Source of the DNA: Thiomicrospira sp.
GTDB taxonomy: Bacteria; Pseudomonadota; Gammaproteobacteria; Thiomicrospirales; Thiomicrospiraceae
Assembly: GCA_030826915.1 (NCBI GenBank)
Contig: JAUUDE010000030.1
Span: forward strand, 1 to 63,089
Length of the DNA: 63,089 bases
Direction: 5' to 3'
The notes beneath the pieces are model-generated. The model ran no database searches, was not told where the DNA came from, and was given only the letters and a program-made list of their open reading frames with translations. Shown piece after piece: positions 8,946 to 20,257 of this stretch; position 1 is the stretch's first letter, and each line of letters opens with the position of its first letter. Made by a program: the position numbers and the translations under genes.

Positions 8946-9812
8946 TTAATAGAGCAGACTTTGAAATTTTCTTCTATATGCGGTAACTAATTCAGGCGCT
9001 TTGGCCGTAAGCATTTCAAATGCTTTAATAATACTTTTTTGAGCCAAACCGTCTTGGTATGTTCTGTCTATGGTAAAGAGTTTAAACAAGGTTTGTAATG
9101 CATTTTCTACCTGCCCGTTAAGAATAAGGTAACCAGCCAGTGCGTGCAAGGCATGGCAGTCATTTGGATCTTCTGCTAAAGCGGCTTGTATCGCTTGAAT
9201 ATCGCTTACTTGTGCAATCGCTTCTGAGAAATATAAAATGCCATCCAGCTCTTTACCTTGTGGGTCTTTTTGCGCTTCTTCTGGCAGTTTCTCAAAGAGG
9301 TTTTTTGCTTTATCTAAGTGGCCAGTATGTAAATACATCTGTACTAAATCTAAGTGAATTTTAAAGTTATTTGGGTCTGTTTTTGCCGCTTCACCTAACA
9401 GTTGAATCGCTTGATCATACTCACCATCGGCAAAGGCCAGGCCTGCTTGCTTACGTAAAATCTCAGAAGGCGCTTCTTCAATATGGGCGTTTAACATTTC
9501 GCGATAAGCGGATTCAGATAAAAGGCCTGCTTGTTCGGTAACAATATTGGCATCTTTTATCAGTTTGTAAAAAGGTGGGTTTGGAACAGCCAGTTTTTCT
9601 ACTATTTCCGTTTGTTGCTCATAAAGCACCTTTGCTAAGATGAATTTACCCGCCATCTCTTCAGCCAGTTTTTCAAGGATGGTATTAGCAAGTTTACTTT
9701 GCTCATTTAACGGTGACCAAAAGTTAATCAAAACGGGCAGGCGTTTTGAATTTTGCATAACCATTTCTTGAAAGTTATTGATGGTGACGTTAACAATCAT
9801 GGCTTCAGACAT
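8946..9812 (-). CDS. cnoX: CnoX/YbbN-like thioredoxin-TPR co-chaperone
   Basis: 288 residues. An N-terminal thioredoxin-like domain (about 1-110; PVLINFWSPLNEQSKLANTI) is followed by TPR-like helices (about 115-280; AGLAFADGEYDQAIQLLGEAAKTDP and DLVQMYLHTGHLDKAKNLFE). This is the architecture of CnoX/YbbN, which holds unfolding proteins and hands them to GroEL under oxidative stress. The usual cysteine site reads WSPLNEQS with no cysteine, so it would be a redox-inactive, purely chaperone-like version. It lies 43 bases after mutS on the same strand and leads into cytochrome b561. Confidence 0.8.
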   Translation of the reverse strand: MSEAMIVNVTINNFQEMVMQNSKRLPVLINFWSPLNEQSKLANTILEKLAEEMAGKFILAKVLYEQQTEIVEKLAVPNPPFYKLIKDANIVTEQAGLLSESAYREMLNAHIEEAPSEILRKQAGLAFADGEYDQAIQLLGEAAKTDPNNFKIHLDLVQMYLHTGHLDKAKNLFEKLPEEAQKDPQGKELDGILYFSEAIAQVSDIQAIQAALAEDPNDCHALHALAGYLILNGQVENALQTLFKLFTIDRTYQDGLAQKSIIKAFEMLTAKAPELVTAYRRKFQSLLY

Positions 9813-9855
9813 GGGGTTTCCTTATCAATTTCTACGTTTGCTATTCTAACGGAGT

Positions 9856-12480
9856 TTAGGCGTTTTTGAGTGTTGCTTTAAGTTCGTATATGGCATCTAA
9901 CGCCTTTCTTGGCGTTAACTCGTTAGGGTCAATGTCTTCCAATAGAGTTTGCAGTTTTTCCAAAGCTGGATTTGGTTGCGTGCTGAACATATCAAACTGT
10001 TGAACGGTTTCGGCCGCTTTGTTTGTTTGTGTGTTATCAGCAGAAATGACAATATTGGATTTTTGATTAACCGCTTGGTTCTCTAACTGTGTCAAATGCG
10101 ATTGCGCCAGTTGAATGACATTTTGAGGCACGCCTGCCAAAGCAGCCACCTGCAAACCATAACTTTGTGATGCTGGGCCATCTTGCACTTGGTGCAGAAA
10201 TACAATGCTGTCTTGATGTTCAATGGCGTCTAAATGGACATTAATGGTGTTATCAAACTGTTCATTTAACGTGGTGAGTTCAAAATAGTGGGTGGCAAAC
10301 AGGCAGTAGCCTTTTACATTTTGAGCAATGTGTTCAGCAATTGCCCAAGCTAAGGCTAAACCATCAAAAGTCGAGGTTCCTCTTCCCACTTCATCCATAA
10401 GAATTAATGAGTTTTCTGTTGCGTGGTGCAGAATATTGGCGGTTTCGGTCATTTCCACCATAAAGGTTGAACGCCCAGAGGTTAAGTCATCTGATGCACC
10501 AATCCTTGTGAAAATGCGGTCAACAGGCCCAAGTTCAGCCTTATCTGCAGGCACATAACTGCCCATAAATGTCATTAACGCAATGAGAGCCGTTTGGCGC
10601 ATATAGGTGGATTTACCCCCCATGTTTGGTCCAGTAATAATGTGTAATCGGCGCTCATCATTAAATAGGGCATCGTTGGGTATAAAGGGTTCGTTGGATA
10701 CCGCTTCAACCGTTAAATGACGCCCTTGTTCAATGACCATGCCTGGTTGTTCGGTAAGTGTTGGGCGTGTTAAGTTCAAACGCTCGGCTTGTTGTGCAAG
10801 ATTGACCAACACATCAAGTTCAGAGAGTGCGGTGGCGCATATTTGTAACTCGGCAAGCTGTTCATTCAGTTTTTCTAATAAATTTTGGTAAAGCCATTTT
10901 TCACGAGAGAGGGCTTTTTCACCGGCACTTAAAATCTTATCTTCAAAGGTTTTCAGTTCTGGAATAATGTAACGCTCTTGGCCTTTTAAGGTTTGGCGGC
11001 GTATATATTCTGCAGGCACTTGTTCGCTATGCAGTTTACTGATTTCTATGTAATAACCATGCACACGGTTATAGCCAACCTTAAGGGTTTGAATCCCCGT
11101 ACGATCACGTTCACGTTGCTCTAACTCTAAAAGGTAGTCACCGGCTTCATTTTTTAGATTACGCAGTTCATCCAGTTCGGCATCATACCCTTCGGCAATC
11201 ACACCACCATCACGAATCAGCATGGGCGGATTATCAATAATGGCTTTATCGAGTAATTCTGAAAGCGCTGGAAAGGTGCGCATTTGTTGCGCCAGTTCAG
11301 TGAGCTTTTCTGCATCTGCCAGGCCTGCTAGCTGTGATTGAAACTCTGGCAAAGCATTGAGTGTGCGGCCTAAATGCAAACAATCACGAGGGCGAGCAGA
11401 ACGTAACGCCACGCGGCTTAAAATGCGTTCCATATCGCCAACCTGTTTTAAGGTTAGCCTCAATTCATCATCTTGATGGTTGGCAAGAATGGTTTCAATG
11501 GCATCAAGACGTTGATTGATAATGGTGCGATTACGCAAAGGTTGGTTTAACCAACGTTTTAATAAGCGACTGCCCATGGCGGTGGCCGTATTATCTAAAA
11601 TGGCCGCAAGTGTATTGCTGGTTCCGCCAGACAGATTGGTGTCAATTTCTAAGTTACGTCGACTAATGGCATCCAGCACTAAGGTGTCTGTTGTGGCATA
11701 AGTGTGTAGGCTGGCGATATAGGATAAATCACTTTGCAGCATACTTTGTGCATAGTGCAGAATAACACCAGCAGAACTGATGGATGCATTATTGGTATCG
11801 CAGCCGTAAGCGACTAAATCTTGGGTTTGAAAATGCGCAATTAGACGTTTACGACAACTGGAAACATCAAAATGCCAGCTTGGATACCTTACCAGGCCTG
11901 GTCGGTTTAAAATCGATTGTGGAAGCTGTTCTCTAAACAAATCATCGTCAGGCACTAATAGCTCAGACGGTTTTAAACGTTCTACTTCGGCTAACAGTTG
12001 ATTTAACGAGTTGAGCTGAGTGGTTTCAAAACGCCCGCTGGAGACTTCTAAATACGCTAATCCATAATGGCTCTCTTGTTGAGTAATCGCCACCAATAAA
12101 TTTTCATGTTTGTCGTCTAATAAAGCCTCTTCCACCAAAGTACCTGGCGTAATAATACGAACCACTTTACGTTCAACAGGGCCTTTACTGTTGGCAGGGT
12201 CACCAACCTGCTCACAAATGGCTACTGATTCACCCAATTTAACCAATTTAGCTAAATACCCTTCAGCAGAATGATGCGGAATTCCCGCCATGGGAATCGG
12301 TTCGCCACCTGATTTACCACGAGCGGTCAGGGTAATCTCTAATAACTCAGAAGCCTTTTTAGCATCATCAAAAAACAGTTCATAAAAATCACCCATGCGA
12401 TAAAAAAGAAGATGATTAGGATGCTCAGCTTTAATCGCTAAGAACTGTTGCATCATTGGGGTGTGGCTTGTTTTTGTCAT
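9856..12480 (-). CDS. mutS: DNA mismatch repair protein MutS
   Basis: 874 residues, a normal MutS length. The mismatch-recognition domain carries [18 protein letters not shown], where the F-x-E contacts the mispair. The ATPase has Walker [14 protein letters not shown] and Walker [21 protein letters not shown], and the C-terminal helical tail [16 protein letters not shown] matches the tetramerisation region. It binds mismatches and recruits MutL. The gene is divergent from pncC and heads a minus-strand run of closely spaced genes. Two internal CAGGCCTG palindromes are at 11320 and 11893. Confidence 0.98.
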   Translation of the reverse strand: MTKTSHTPMMQQFLAIKAEHPNHLLFYRMGDFYELFFDDAKKASELLEITLTARGKSGGEPIPMAGIPHHSAEGYLAKLVKLGESVAICEQVGDPANSKGPVERKVVRIITPGTLVEEALLDDKHENLLVAITQQESHYGLAYLEVSSGRFETTQLNSLNQLLAEVERLKPSELLVPDDDLFREQLPQSILNRPGLVRYPSWHFDVSSCRKRLIAHFQTQDLVAYGCDTNNASISSAGVILHYAQSMLQSDLSYIASLHTYATTDTLVLDAISRRNLEIDTNLSGGTSNTLAAILDNTATAMGSRLLKRWLNQPLRNRTIINQRLDAIETILANHQDDELRLTLKQVGDMERILSRVALRSARPRDCLHLGRTLNALPEFQSQLAGLADAEKLTELAQQMRTFPALSELLDKAIIDNPPMLIRDGGVIAEGYDAELDELRNLKNEAGDYLLELEQRERDRTGIQTLKVGYNRVHGYYIEISKLHSEQVPAEYIRRQTLKGQERYIIPELKTFEDKILSAGEKALSREKWLYQNLLEKLNEQLAELQICATALSELDVLVNLAQQAERLNLTRPTLTEQPGMVIEQGRHLTVEAVSNEPFIPNDALFNDERRLHIITGPNMGGKSTYMRQTALIALMTFMGSYVPADKAELGPVDRIFTRIGASDDLTSGRSTFMVEMTETANILHHATENSLILMDEVGRGTSTFDGLALAWAIAEHIAQNVKGYCLFATHYFELTTLNEQFDNTINVHLDAIEHQDSIVFLHQVQDGPASQSYGLQVAALAGVPQNVIQLAQSHLTQLENQAVNQKSNIVISADNTQTNKAAETVQQFDMFSTQPNPALEKLQTLLEDIDPNELTPRKALDAIYELKATLKNA

Positions 12481-12657
12481 GATAGGTTCTTGAGTTTGTT
12501 TTATTGATTTTAATTAGACTATAAAAAAGGGTATGCTATGGGTTATTAATAATGTATGCAAGAGCATTATGTTAAGGATGTTAAATTTAGCCTCCTTTTT
12601 TAAGCGATTGTAAGTCGTTTGTAGCTTGACATATCACGTTCTTGTAGAGGAAAAAAG

Positions 12658-13140
12658 ATGCAATTTGAAAGTTTGGTAACGCAGGTAGGTAAAGCCTTAA
12701 TTGATAATGAAGCCATGGTGGTCACAGCCGAATCTTGTACTGGAGGCATGATTGCAGAGGCTTTAACCGCAGTTGGTGGCAGTACAGCTTGGTTTGATCG
12801 GTCTTATATTACCTATAGCTATGAGTCTAAACGTGAAATGCTGGGTGTAAAAGAGATTACCATTCAGAAAAAAGGCGCAGTGAGTCAGGAATGTGTGGAA
12901 GAGATGGCTTTAGGTGCATTACAACAGTCTCATGCTAAAGTCAGTGTGGCTTGCAGTGGTATTGCAGGGCCAACGGGCGGCACGCCCGATAAACCAGTAG
13001 GTACAGTTTGGTTAGCTTGGGCGGTACAAGGCCAAGAATCTGTGGTTTCTCAAATGTTTCATTTTGATGGAGATAGGCAGGCGGTACGTGAAAAAACTAC
13101 CGAAGCTGCTTTAATGGGTATTATGAAACTTATCGCTTAA
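12658..13140 (+). CDS. pncC: Nicotinamide-nucleotide amidase PncC (CinA C-terminal domain)
   Basis: 160 residues forming the stand-alone CinA C-terminal domain. VTAESCTGGMIAEALT contains the catalytic Ser and VACSGIAGPTGGTPDKPVGTVWLAW is the second diagnostic motif. The family deamidates nicotinamide mononucleotide to nicotinic acid mononucleotide in NAD recycling. GAGG precedes the ATG at a good distance. The mutS-pncC-recA arrangement is common in gammaproteobacteria. A 490-base gap separates it from recA. Confidence 0.92.
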   Translation: MQFESLVTQVGKALIDNEAMVVTAESCTGGMIAEALTAVGGSTAWFDRSYITYSYESKREMLGVKEITIQKKGAVSQECVEEMALGALQQSHAKVSVACSGIAGPTGGTPDKPVGTVWLAWAVQGQESVVSQMFHFDGDRQAVREKTTEAALMGIMKLIA

Positions 13141-13631
13141 TCTGTGACATGATGTTCAATTTATCTTAGCCCGCTTAAAGCTCCCGCAGAATCTCAAATT
13201 ATTAAATCAGCACTTCCCTAGACTTATCTTATTAGATGACTAGGATTTGCAATTAAATTATGGGATAATTTAACGCTAAAATTTAGCTTGGGTTGACCTT
13301 GATAAATTACAATGCAAAAAGTGATGAGGTCGAGTTTCTCACACACTGCTGCATTACCAAAGAAATTGCTAAACCTTTGTTTTAGCCAAACATTTAGGCT
13401 GCTTTAAAGAGATGCACTCTTTTTTAAGTGGCTGGTTGGCGAACAAGGGTTTTTTATTGGGAAGTCAAAAGACAATTTTCCAGAATAATAAAAAGCAAAG
13501 TTTTTCAAAAGCTTGGTAAAAGTGAGTTAGAAATAGTATGAAATGACTGTTCTAAACATTAGGTTTTTCAACTTGAAAACTTTGAAATAATAATTAAGTT
13601 CCAATGCCGAAACCAAAAGGATAAGCACGAG
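13141..13631. other. Gene-free leader region upstream of recA
   Basis: 491 bases with no convincing ORF on either strand. It should hold the recA promoter. I looked for a gammaproteobacterial LexA box (CTGT-N8-ACAG); the nearest look-alike, CTGTTCTAAACATTAG near 13550, lacks the right half. AAAGG just before the recA ATG is its ribosome site. Confidence 0.5.
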
Positions 13632-14654
13632 ATGGATGATAACAAGCAAAAAGCATTAGCGGCCGCTTTAGGTCAAATTGAGAAACAATTTGGTAAAGGT
13701 TCGATTATGCGTATGGGCGACAGCACAGTTCCTCGCGATATCGAAGCGGTTTCTACAGGCTCTCTAGGGCTTGATATGGCATTGGGCATAGGCGGTTTAC
13801 CAAAAGGACGTATTGTTGAGATTTACGGTCCAGAATCTTCAGGTAAAACCACTTTGACGTTACATGCGATTGCCGAAATGCAAAAAGCAGGTGGCACAGC
13901 GGCATTTATTGATGCTGAACACGCGCTTGATCCTATTTACGCTGAAAAGCTGGGTGTGGATGTAGATAACCTTTTGGTATCTCAGCCTGATACCGGTGAA
14001 CAAGCCCTAGAAATTACTGATTCTTTGGTACGTTCTGGTGCGGTTGATGTTGTGGTGGTTGACTCGGTAGCGGCATTAACACCTAAAGCGGAAATTGAAG
14101 GCGATATGGGTGACTCTCATATGGGTCTGCAAGCACGTCTTATGTCACAAGCATTACGTAAGTTAACGGCTAACATCAAACGTACCAATACATTGGTTAT
14201 TTTCATTAACCAAATCCGTATGAAGATTGGTGTGATGTTTGGTAACCCTGAAACCACAACGGGTGGTAACGCACTTAAGTTTTATTCGTCAGTACGTTTA
14301 GATATTCGCCGTATCGGTGCAATCAAAAAGGGTGATGAAATTCTAGGTAATGAAACTCGTGTTAAAGTCGTAAAAAACAAGGTTTCACCTCCGTTTAAAC
14401 AAGTTGAATTTGATATTTTGTACGGTAAGGGAATTTCACGTGAAGGTGAAATTATTGACCTTGGTGTCAAAGAAAAACTGATTGATAAATCGGGTTCTTG
14501 GTACGCTTATAACGGCACTAAAATTGGTCAAGGTAAAGACAATGTACGTCAATATCTTATCGATAACCCTGAAATTGCTGCAGAATTAATGGATAAGATT
14601 AAAGCGGCTACCATGCCACAGACAAAAGCGGTAAGTGAAGAAGTCGCAGAATAA
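13632..14654 (+). CDS. recA: Recombinase RecA
   Basis: 340 residues. Walker [11 protein letters not shown], the Walker B region [12 protein letters not shown], loop L2 ([20 protein letters not shown]) and the N-terminal [20 protein letters not shown] are all intact. RecA forms filaments on single-stranded DNA, drives homologous recombination and triggers LexA cleavage. AAAGG lies upstream of the ATG. recX follows within 66 bases, the classic pairing. Confidence 0.99.
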   Translation: MDDNKQKALAAALGQIEKQFGKGSIMRMGDSTVPRDIEAVSTGSLGLDMALGIGGLPKGRIVEIYGPESSGKTTLTLHAIAEMQKAGGTAAFIDAEHALDPIYAEKLGVDVDNLLVSQPDTGEQALEITDSLVRSGAVDVVVVDSVAALTPKAEIEGDMGDSHMGLQARLMSQALRKLTANIKRTNTLVIFINQIRMKIGVMFGNPETTTGGNALKFYSSVRLDIRRIGAIKKGDEILGNETRVKVVKNKVSPPFKQVEFDILYGKGISREGEIIDLGVKEKLIDKSGSWYAYNGTKIGQGKDNVRQYLIDNPEIAAELMDKIKAATMPQTKAVSEEVAE

Positions 14655-14720
14655 AAGTCTGCTTAAGCTGAGCTATTTTAGTTATTGCCACTTGTTTTAA
14701 CCCAAGCCCTTGGTGAGTTT

Positions 14721-15344
14721 ATGAAAAGTGCCGAAGAGTTTTTAGCTGAGTTGGAGATGAAGTCGGGGGCGGACTTAGGCCTAGATCGTGAACCGATTTC
14801 CGCTGAGGTAAACACCGATAGCGATGTTTTGGGTGTTATTAAAAACTCGGGTTCAAGCGCTGAACTTGCCAAAAAAATTGAGGCCAAAGCGGTTGCGCTT
14901 TTAGCCATGCGTGAACATGGCTCGAAAGAGTTACAGCAAAAGTTACTGAAGAAATTTCCCGAAACAACGGAGTTGTTGGCGGAATATTCCGAACAACCAG
15001 GCCTGGTTAAACAGTTGGTTGATGATGTGTTGGCACTTTGCAAACAGAATAATTGGCAAAGTGATGAACGCTACCTTGAGCAGGCTGTGCGTAATTATGT
15101 GGCTAAAGGGCATGGCCCACAAAAAATCAGGCAGAAATTGCAACAGGCCTGCTATGACTCAGATTTGATTTCAGCCGCTTTGGATTGGGATGAGTTCGAT
15201 TGGACAGAGTTAGCGCAAACCGTTTTAGAAAAAAAGTACGGTGATAGTCAAAAACCGGCAGAGCAAAAAGAGCAGGCAAGACGTATGCGTTTTTTACAAA
15301 GCCGTGGCTTTTCACAAAGTACGATTTGGAAAGCGTTTCGCTAA
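14721..15344 (+). CDS. recX: Regulatory protein RecX with an N-terminal extension
   Basis: RecX binds RecA filaments and limits their extension. The RecX helical repeats start at about residue 50 (AVALLAMREHGSKELQQKLLKKF) and end with RMRFLQSRGFSQSTIWKAFR. The 50-residue acidic leader (KSAEEFLAELEMKSGADLGL) is longer than in many homologues. The ORF track opens at a TTG at 14685 with no ribosome site. I prefer ATG at 14721, preceded by GGTGAG, which gives 207 residues. Two CAGGCCTG copies fall inside (14998 and 15144). Confidence 0.88.
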   Translation: MKSAEEFLAELEMKSGADLGLDREPISAEVNTDSDVLGVIKNSGSSAELAKKIEAKAVALLAMREHGSKELQQKLLKKFPETTELLAEYSEQPGLVKQLVDDVLALCKQNNWQSDERYLEQAVRNYVAKGHGPQKIRQKLQQACYDSDLISAALDWDEFDWTELAQTVLEKKYGDSQKPAEQKEQARRMRFLQSRGFSQSTIWKAFR

Positions 15345-15512
15345 TTTAATGGTGAAATTATTTAAGTTGAATTCACTTAAATAGATCCAATGCCAATGCT
15401 TTTACCAAATTTAAAATTTAAATTTAATAAAATTCATAAACTGAGGCTTTTGTAGAAAGTAATTCGAGAGTTACTTTCAGCAATGGCCTCAAACTTTAAG
15501 GTTATTTTCATT

Positions 15513-18104
15513 ATGACGAGTGCCGAACTCAGAAAAGCTTTTCTAGATTATTACGTTAAGCAAAATCATACAGCTGTTCATTCAAGTCCAGTTGTACCAG
15601 CTAATGATCCAACATTGTTATTTACTAATGCGGGAATGGTTCAGTTTAAAGAAACCTTCTTAGGACAAGAGGAGCGTGACTATACGCGTGCTACTAGTGT
15701 GCAACGTTGTATTCGTGCCGGTGGTAAGCATAACGATTTAGAAAACGTGGGTTACACGGCTCGTCATCACACTTTTTTTGAAATGTTGGGTAACTTCAGT
15801 TTTGGTGACTACTTTAAGCAAGATGCAATTAAATTTGCATGGGACTTTTTAACCAAAGAGCTTAAATTACCAGAAGAAAAACTTTGGGTTACGGTATTTG
15901 AAGAAGATGATGAAACCGCTGATATTTGGTTAAAAGAGATGGGCATTAGCTCACAACGTTTCTCACGTTGTGGTGCAAAAGATAACTTTTGGTCAATGGG
16001 TGATACAGGGCCTTGTGGTCCATGTACTGAGATTTTTTATGATCACGGTGAAGAAGTCGCCGGTGGCCCTCCAGGTTCACCTGATGAAGATGGTGATCGT
16101 TATATTGAAATTTGGAACCTTGTGTTCATGCAGTTTGACCGTGCTGCAGATGGTACCTTAACGCCTTTACCAAAGCCTTCAGTCGATACAGGGATGGGGC
16201 TAGAGCGTTTGGCCGCAGTTATGCAGAACGTGCATAACAACTACGATATTGATCTGTTCCAAGCGATTGTTAAGAAGGCCGCTGAATTAACCAATCAAAC
16301 CGATTTATCCAATAACTCTTTACGCGTGATTGCAGACCATATCCGTTCATGTGCATTTATGGTTGTGGATGGTGTTTTACCTTCGAATGAGGGACGTGGT
16401 TATGTGTTGCGTCGCATCATTCGTAGAGCGATTCGTCATGGTTACAAGCTTGGGATGAGCGATGTCTTTTTCTATAAGTTAGTCCCCGTTTTGGTTGAAC
16501 AGATGGGTGAAGCGTATCCTGAGTTGGTTAAAGAACAAGCCAATGTTGAACGTGCTTTAAAACTTGAAGAAGAGCGTTTTGCCGAAACATTAGAAAACGG
16601 TATGAAATTACTTGATGAGTATATCTCTGGTATGGAAGGTACGGTTATTGAAGGTGAGATTGCCTTTAAGCTTTATGATACCTACGGTTTCCCATTAGAT
16701 CTTACGGCTGATGTAGCGCGTGAACGTAACCTAACTGTGGATGAAGCAGGTTTTGAGGAATCTATGGAAGCACAGCGTGAGCGTGCTCGTTCAGCCAGTA
16801 ATTTTGCTGCACAAACGGCTGGCAAGATTGATTATTCTGGTGAAACTCAATTTGTAGGTTATGACCGTGATGAAGCAGAAGCAAAAGTGATGGCCATTTT
16901 TGTTGATGGCGTTTCTGTTGATGCCGCTTCTGAAGGCACTGACGCTACGGTTATTCTTGGTAGAACGCCATTTTATGCCGAGTCTGGTGGACAAGTCGGT
17001 GATACAGGTAGTTTAACCGAAGGGATGCATAGCTTTCACGTAGATAACTGTCAAAAACAAGCAAAAGCTTTTTTACATATTGGGAGCGTCACAGCAGGCA
17101 CGATTTCTGTTGGTCAGGTTTTGAATGCCCGTATTGATGTTGATGGTCGCCGAGCTTCAGAGCGTAACCACTCTGCAACCCACTTGCTGCATGCTGCCCT
17201 AAGAGCTGTTTTAGGTACACATGTTCAGCAAAAAGGCTCTTTAGTTACACCAGAAAGACTGCGTTTTGACTTCTCTCATTTTGAACCAATTAAGCCAGAA
17301 CAGTTGCTAGAAATTGAAAAACTTGTCAATAAAAACATCATGTTAAATACCCCTGTTGGCATGAATGAAATGGATATTGAAGCCGCCAAAGAAAAGGGTG
17401 CGATGGCACTGTTTGGCGAAAAATACGGCGATGTGGTTCGTGTTGTTGATATGGGGGATTTCTCGGTTGAGCTTTGTGGAGGTACTCACGTATGTTCAAC
17501 AGGGCAAATAGGACCTTTTAGAATTTTATCTGAAACGGGTATTGCTTCAGGTGTACGCCGCGTTGAAGCGTTAACCGGAGAGGGCGCTTGGGCAGCCATT
17601 TATGAAGATGATAAAACGCTGTTGAATGTAGCCTCTACAGTTAAGTCTGATAAAAGTCAGGTAGAAACCAAAGTGGCGCAACTTGTTGCTGACCATAAAG
17701 AGCTGGAAAAACAGTTTAAGCAGTTGCAGTCCAAAATGGCGTCTTCTCAAGGTGATGATTTAGCAAACCAGGCTGTGAAAGTGGGTGAGGTAAGTGTGCT
17801 TGCCGCTCAACTGGAAGGTGCGGATGTGAATACGCTGCGTGAAACACTCGATAAGCTTAAAGATAAACTTGCCCCTGCTGCGATTGTATTAGCGGCGGTT
17901 GATGGTGAAAAAGTTTCTTTGGTTGCCGGTGTTTCTAAAGAAGTCACTAAAACTTATAAAGCCGGTGAGTTAGTTAACCATGTAGCACAGCAGGTTGGCG
18001 GTAAAGGTGGTGGACGCCCAGATATGGCGCAAGCTGGTGGTAAAGATCCAAGTAAGCTGGCAGAGGCTTTAGCCTCAGTTCAAGCGTGGGCTGAATCTAA
18101 ATAA
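15513..18104 (+). CDS. alaS: Alanyl-tRNA synthetase
   Basis: Charges tRNA-Ala. The class II catalytic core carries [18 protein letters not shown]. The editing domain has the zinc-type [11 protein letters not shown] and the distal [17 protein letters not shown], and the C-Ala domain ends the protein. The first ATG of the open frame is at 15483, but the family begins at the TSAELRKAF segment, so ATG 15513 (AAGG 11 bases upstream) is the likely start, giving 863 residues. It sits between recX and lysC, the usual order. Confidence 0.97.
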   Translation: MTSAELRKAFLDYYVKQNHTAVHSSPVVPANDPTLLFTNAGMVQFKETFLGQEERDYTRATSVQRCIRAGGKHNDLENVGYTARHHTFFEMLGNFSFGDYFKQDAIKFAWDFLTKELKLPEEKLWVTVFEEDDETADIWLKEMGISSQRFSRCGAKDNFWSMGDTGPCGPCTEIFYDHGEEVAGGPPGSPDEDGDRYIEIWNLVFMQFDRAADGTLTPLPKPSVDTGMGLERLAAVMQNVHNNYDIDLFQAIVKKAAELTNQTDLSNNSLRVIADHIRSCAFMVVDGVLPSNEGRGYVLRRIIRRAIRHGYKLGMSDVFFYKLVPVLVEQMGEAYPELVKEQANVERALKLEEERFAETLENGMKLLDEYISGMEGTVIEGEIAFKLYDTYGFPLDLTADVARERNLTVDEAGFEESMEAQRERARSASNFAAQTAGKIDYSGETQFVGYDRDEAEAKVMAIFVDGVSVDAASEGTDATVILGRTPFYAESGGQVGDTGSLTEGMHSFHVDNCQKQAKAFLHIGSVTAGTISVGQVLNARIDVDGRRASERNHSATHLLHAALRAVLGTHVQQKGSLVTPERLRFDFSHFEPIKPEQLLEIEKLVNKNIMLNTPVGMNEMDIEAAKEKGAMALFGEKYGDVVRVVDMGDFSVELCGGTHVCSTGQIGPFRILSETGIASGVRRVEALTGEGAWAAIYEDDKTLLNVASTVKSDKSQVETKVAQLVADHKELEKQFKQLQSKMASSQGDDLANQAVKVGEVSVLAAQLEGADVNTLRETLDKLKDKLAPAAIVLAAVDGEKVSLVAGVSKEVTKTYKAGELVNHVAQQVGGKGGGRPDMAQAGGKDPSKLAEALASVQAWAESK

Positions 18105-18156
18105 ATTTGGTAAACGCTTCAATATGGTTTTGAAGCAAAATATAAAGACATAGAAA

Positions 18157-19383
18157 ATGGCATTAATTGTTCAAAAATTTGGTGGTACCTCGGTTGGAAA
18201 TGTCGAGCGTATCCAGCATGTCGCCACTCAGGTGGCTAAAGCCGTCAAAGCGGGTGACCAGGTTGTGGTAGCGGTCTCAGCAATGAGCGGAGAAACCAAT
18301 CGTTTAACGGCATTAGCGAAAGAGATGCAAAAACGTCCGTCAAAACGTGAAATGGATGTTTTGTTAACAACAGGTGAGCAGGTCACGATTGCTTTGCTAA
18401 GTATGGCTCTGCAAGAGAGAGATTGTCCAGCGATATCCTATACGGGTTGGCAAGTACCAATTACCACGGATAACGTTCATTCAAAAGCACGTATTGAGCA
18501 TATAGATGGCGAAAAAATCTTACAGCAAGTCGCCGACGGAAAAGTGGTAGTGGTAGCAGGTTTCCAAGGAATTGGTATGGATGGTGATATTACCACCTTA
18601 GGCCGTGGTGGCTCGGATACCACAGCGGTTGCTTTGGCGGCAGCATTAAATGCGGATGAGTGCCAGATTTACACAGATGTGGATGGTGTTTATACAACCG
18701 ATCCTCGTGTTGTGCCAGAAGCGAAACGTTTAGATACGGTAACTTACGATGAAATGTTGGAACTGGCTAGTTTAGGCGCTAAGGTTCTGCAAATTCGTTC
18801 AGTAGAGTTTGCCAGTAAATACAATGTACCATTAAGAGTCTTGTCCTCTATGAAAGAAGGTGGCGGGACATTGATTACAGCAGAAGATAAATTTAAGGAT
18901 AGTGATATGGAAAAGCCACTCATTTCAGGAATTGCATTTAGCCGAGATGAGGCAAAGTTGATGATTTTAGGTGTGCCAGATAAACCTGGTATGGCGTATC
19001 AAATTCTTGGTCCTGTATCCGATGCAAATATTGAAATTGATATGATTATTCAAAACCAAGGTGTTGACGGTACAACCGATTTTACCTTTACTGTTGGTCG
19101 TGCTGATATGGAAGCGGCATTGGAAATTCTTCAAAGCACAGCAAGTCACTTAGGTGCGCGTGAAGTTGTATCTGATGATACGATTGTTAAGATCTCAATG
19201 GTGGGTGTAGGTATGAAGTCGCACTCGGGCATTGCGAGTACCATGTTTAAAACGCTAGCAGATAACAATATCAATATTCAGATGATTGGTACGACTGAAA
19301 TTAAAATTTCTGTCGTAATAGATGAGCCATGTCTGGAGTTGGCGGTGCAATCATTGCATGAAGCATTTGAGTTAGATAAATAG
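18157..19383 (+). CDS. lysC: Aspartate kinase (lysine-sensitive type)
   Basis: Phosphorylates aspartate, the first step toward lysine, threonine, methionine and diaminopimelate. The 408-residue protein has the N-terminal kinase motif VQKFGGTSVGN, the nucleotide site TTLGRGGSDTTAVALAAAL, and two C-terminal ACT domains (LGVPDKPGMAYQIL and SMVGVGMKSHSGIASTMF) that normally bind the feedback inhibitor. It is 52 bases after alaS with no terminator between, so the two are probably co-transcribed; a terminator follows at 19455. Confidence 0.96.
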   Translation: MALIVQKFGGTSVGNVERIQHVATQVAKAVKAGDQVVVAVSAMSGETNRLTALAKEMQKRPSKREMDVLLTTGEQVTIALLSMALQERDCPAISYTGWQVPITTDNVHSKARIEHIDGEKILQQVADGKVVVVAGFQGIGMDGDITTLGRGGSDTTAVALAAALNADECQIYTDVDGVYTTDPRVVPEAKRLDTVTYDEMLELASLGAKVLQIRSVEFASKYNVPLRVLSSMKEGGGTLITAEDKFKDSDMEKPLISGIAFSRDEAKLMILGVPDKPGMAYQILGPVSDANIEIDMIIQNQGVDGTTDFTFTVGRADMEAALEILQSTASHLGAREVVSDDTIVKISMVGVGMKSHSGIASTMFKTLADNNINIQMIGTTEIKISVVIDEPCLELAVQSLHEAFELDK

Positions 19384-19454
19384 TCGACCCCACATAATTT
19401 TAAACTAGTTATTCAGTGTTGACTAAATAAACATTTGTGAATGTTATCTATATT

Positions 19455-19482
19455 AAAGCCTGCTATATGCAGGCTTTTTTAT
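19455..19482 (+). terminator. Intrinsic terminator after lysC
   Basis: AAAGCCTGC and GCAGGCTTT pair around a TATAT loop and are followed by a T-run. Confidence 0.88.
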
Positions 19483-19631
19483 ACCCAAATATGATTAGCG
19501 GTTAAGATGGTTATATAAGAATATAACTAAATAACGATTTACTTATTTAGTTTAATAAATATTACTAATTATGCGTACAATTCAAAAGTTCTATACTAAG
19601 TGTTCTAAATTATTGTGTATAGGATTGCGCG

Positions 19632-19859
19632 ATGCTAGTTTTGACACGTAGAGAGAATGAGTCTCTTATTATTGGTGATGATATCAAATTAACCATCTTG
19701 GCTGTAAAAGGTGGGCAAGTGCGTGTTGGTATTGAGGCTCCACATGAAGTGCCAATTCACAGAGAAGAACTATTACTCAATGCTGAAGAGTTAGATAAAA
19801 CGCTCGCTTCTAATGAAGCAGCGTTAAATGATGTTGTGTCACATAAAGCCCACCCATAA
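19632..19859 (+). CDS. csrA: Carbon storage regulator CsrA
   Basis: A 75-residue RNA-binding dimer that controls translation and stability of mRNAs by binding GGA motifs. [18 protein letters not shown] and [17 protein letters not shown] are essentially invariant family sequences, including the critical arginines. The C-terminal tail is slightly longer than in E. coli. AGGA lies upstream of the ATG. Its place after alaS-lysC and before tRNA-Ser and tRNA-Arg is the conserved gammaproteobacterial order. Confidence 0.98.
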   Translation: MLVLTRRENESLIIGDDIKLTILAVKGGQVRVGIEAPHEVPIHREELLLNAEELDKTLASNEAALNDVVSHKAHP

Positions 19860-19958
19860 TATTCAAACCTATATACCCATTCGATTTTAGCTTGCGCTTT
19901 AATCTTTTATGCATAGCCATGTAAATTAAAAGAAAATTAAAAAAGTCCTAATTCAGCG

Positions 19959-19987
19959 TTTACAACAAGGCCTTAACCTTGTATTAT
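19959..19987 (+). promoter_or_regulatory. Promoter of tRNA-Ser(GCU)
   Basis: TTTACA at 19959-19964, a 17-base spacer and TATTAT at 19982-19987, followed by the discriminator ACGCC. The same -10/discriminator pattern precedes the other tRNA genes here. Confidence 0.75.
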
Positions 19988-20001
19988 ACGCCCCAGAAAT
20001 T

Positions 20002-20094
20002 GGAGACGTGGCCGAGAGGCTGAAGGCGCTCCCCTGCTAAGGGAGTATAGGGTTTGTAGCTCTATCGAGGGTTCGAATCCCTCCGTCTCCGCCA
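20002..20094 (+). tRNA. tRNA-Ser (anticodon GCU)
   Basis: 93 bases with an encoded CCA. Acceptor GGAGACG pairs with CGTCTCC. The anticodon loop reads CTGCTAA between CCC and GGG, giving GCU. A long variable arm is present, as required for a class II serine tRNA, and the T loop is GTTCGAAT. Confidence 0.97.
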
Positions 20095-20130
20095 TTTCTA
20101 AACTCGTTGAAAAAAGTATTAAATTAAAGA

Positions 20131-20158
20131 TTGACTCTTAGCGAAATCACTCTATAAT
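20131..20158 (+). promoter_or_regulatory. Promoter of tRNA-Arg(ACG)
   Basis: TTGACT at 20131-20136, a 16-base spacer and a perfect TATAAT at 20153-20158, then the discriminator ACGCC. Confidence 0.8.
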
Positions 20159-20174
20159 ACGCCTCAACAACAAA

Positions 20175-20251
20175 GCGCCCGTAGCTCAACTGGATAGAGT
20201 ACTCGGCTACGAACCGAGCGGTTAGGGGTTCGACTCCCTTCGGGCGCACCA
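20175..20251 (+). tRNA. tRNA-Arg (anticodon ACG)
   Basis: 77 bases with an encoded CCA. Acceptor GCGCCCG pairs with CGGGCGC. The anticodon stem CTCGG/CCGAG encloses CTACGAA, giving ACG (read as ICG after TadA editing). The T loop is GTTCGACT. Confidence 0.97.
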
Positions 20252-20257
20252 TATTTT

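Noticed and set aside
13141-13631. LexA (SOS) box before recA
   Set aside because: The best look-alike, CTGTTCTAAACATTAG, has only the left half of CTGT-N8-ACAG. No full dyad was found, though a divergent LexA motif is possible.
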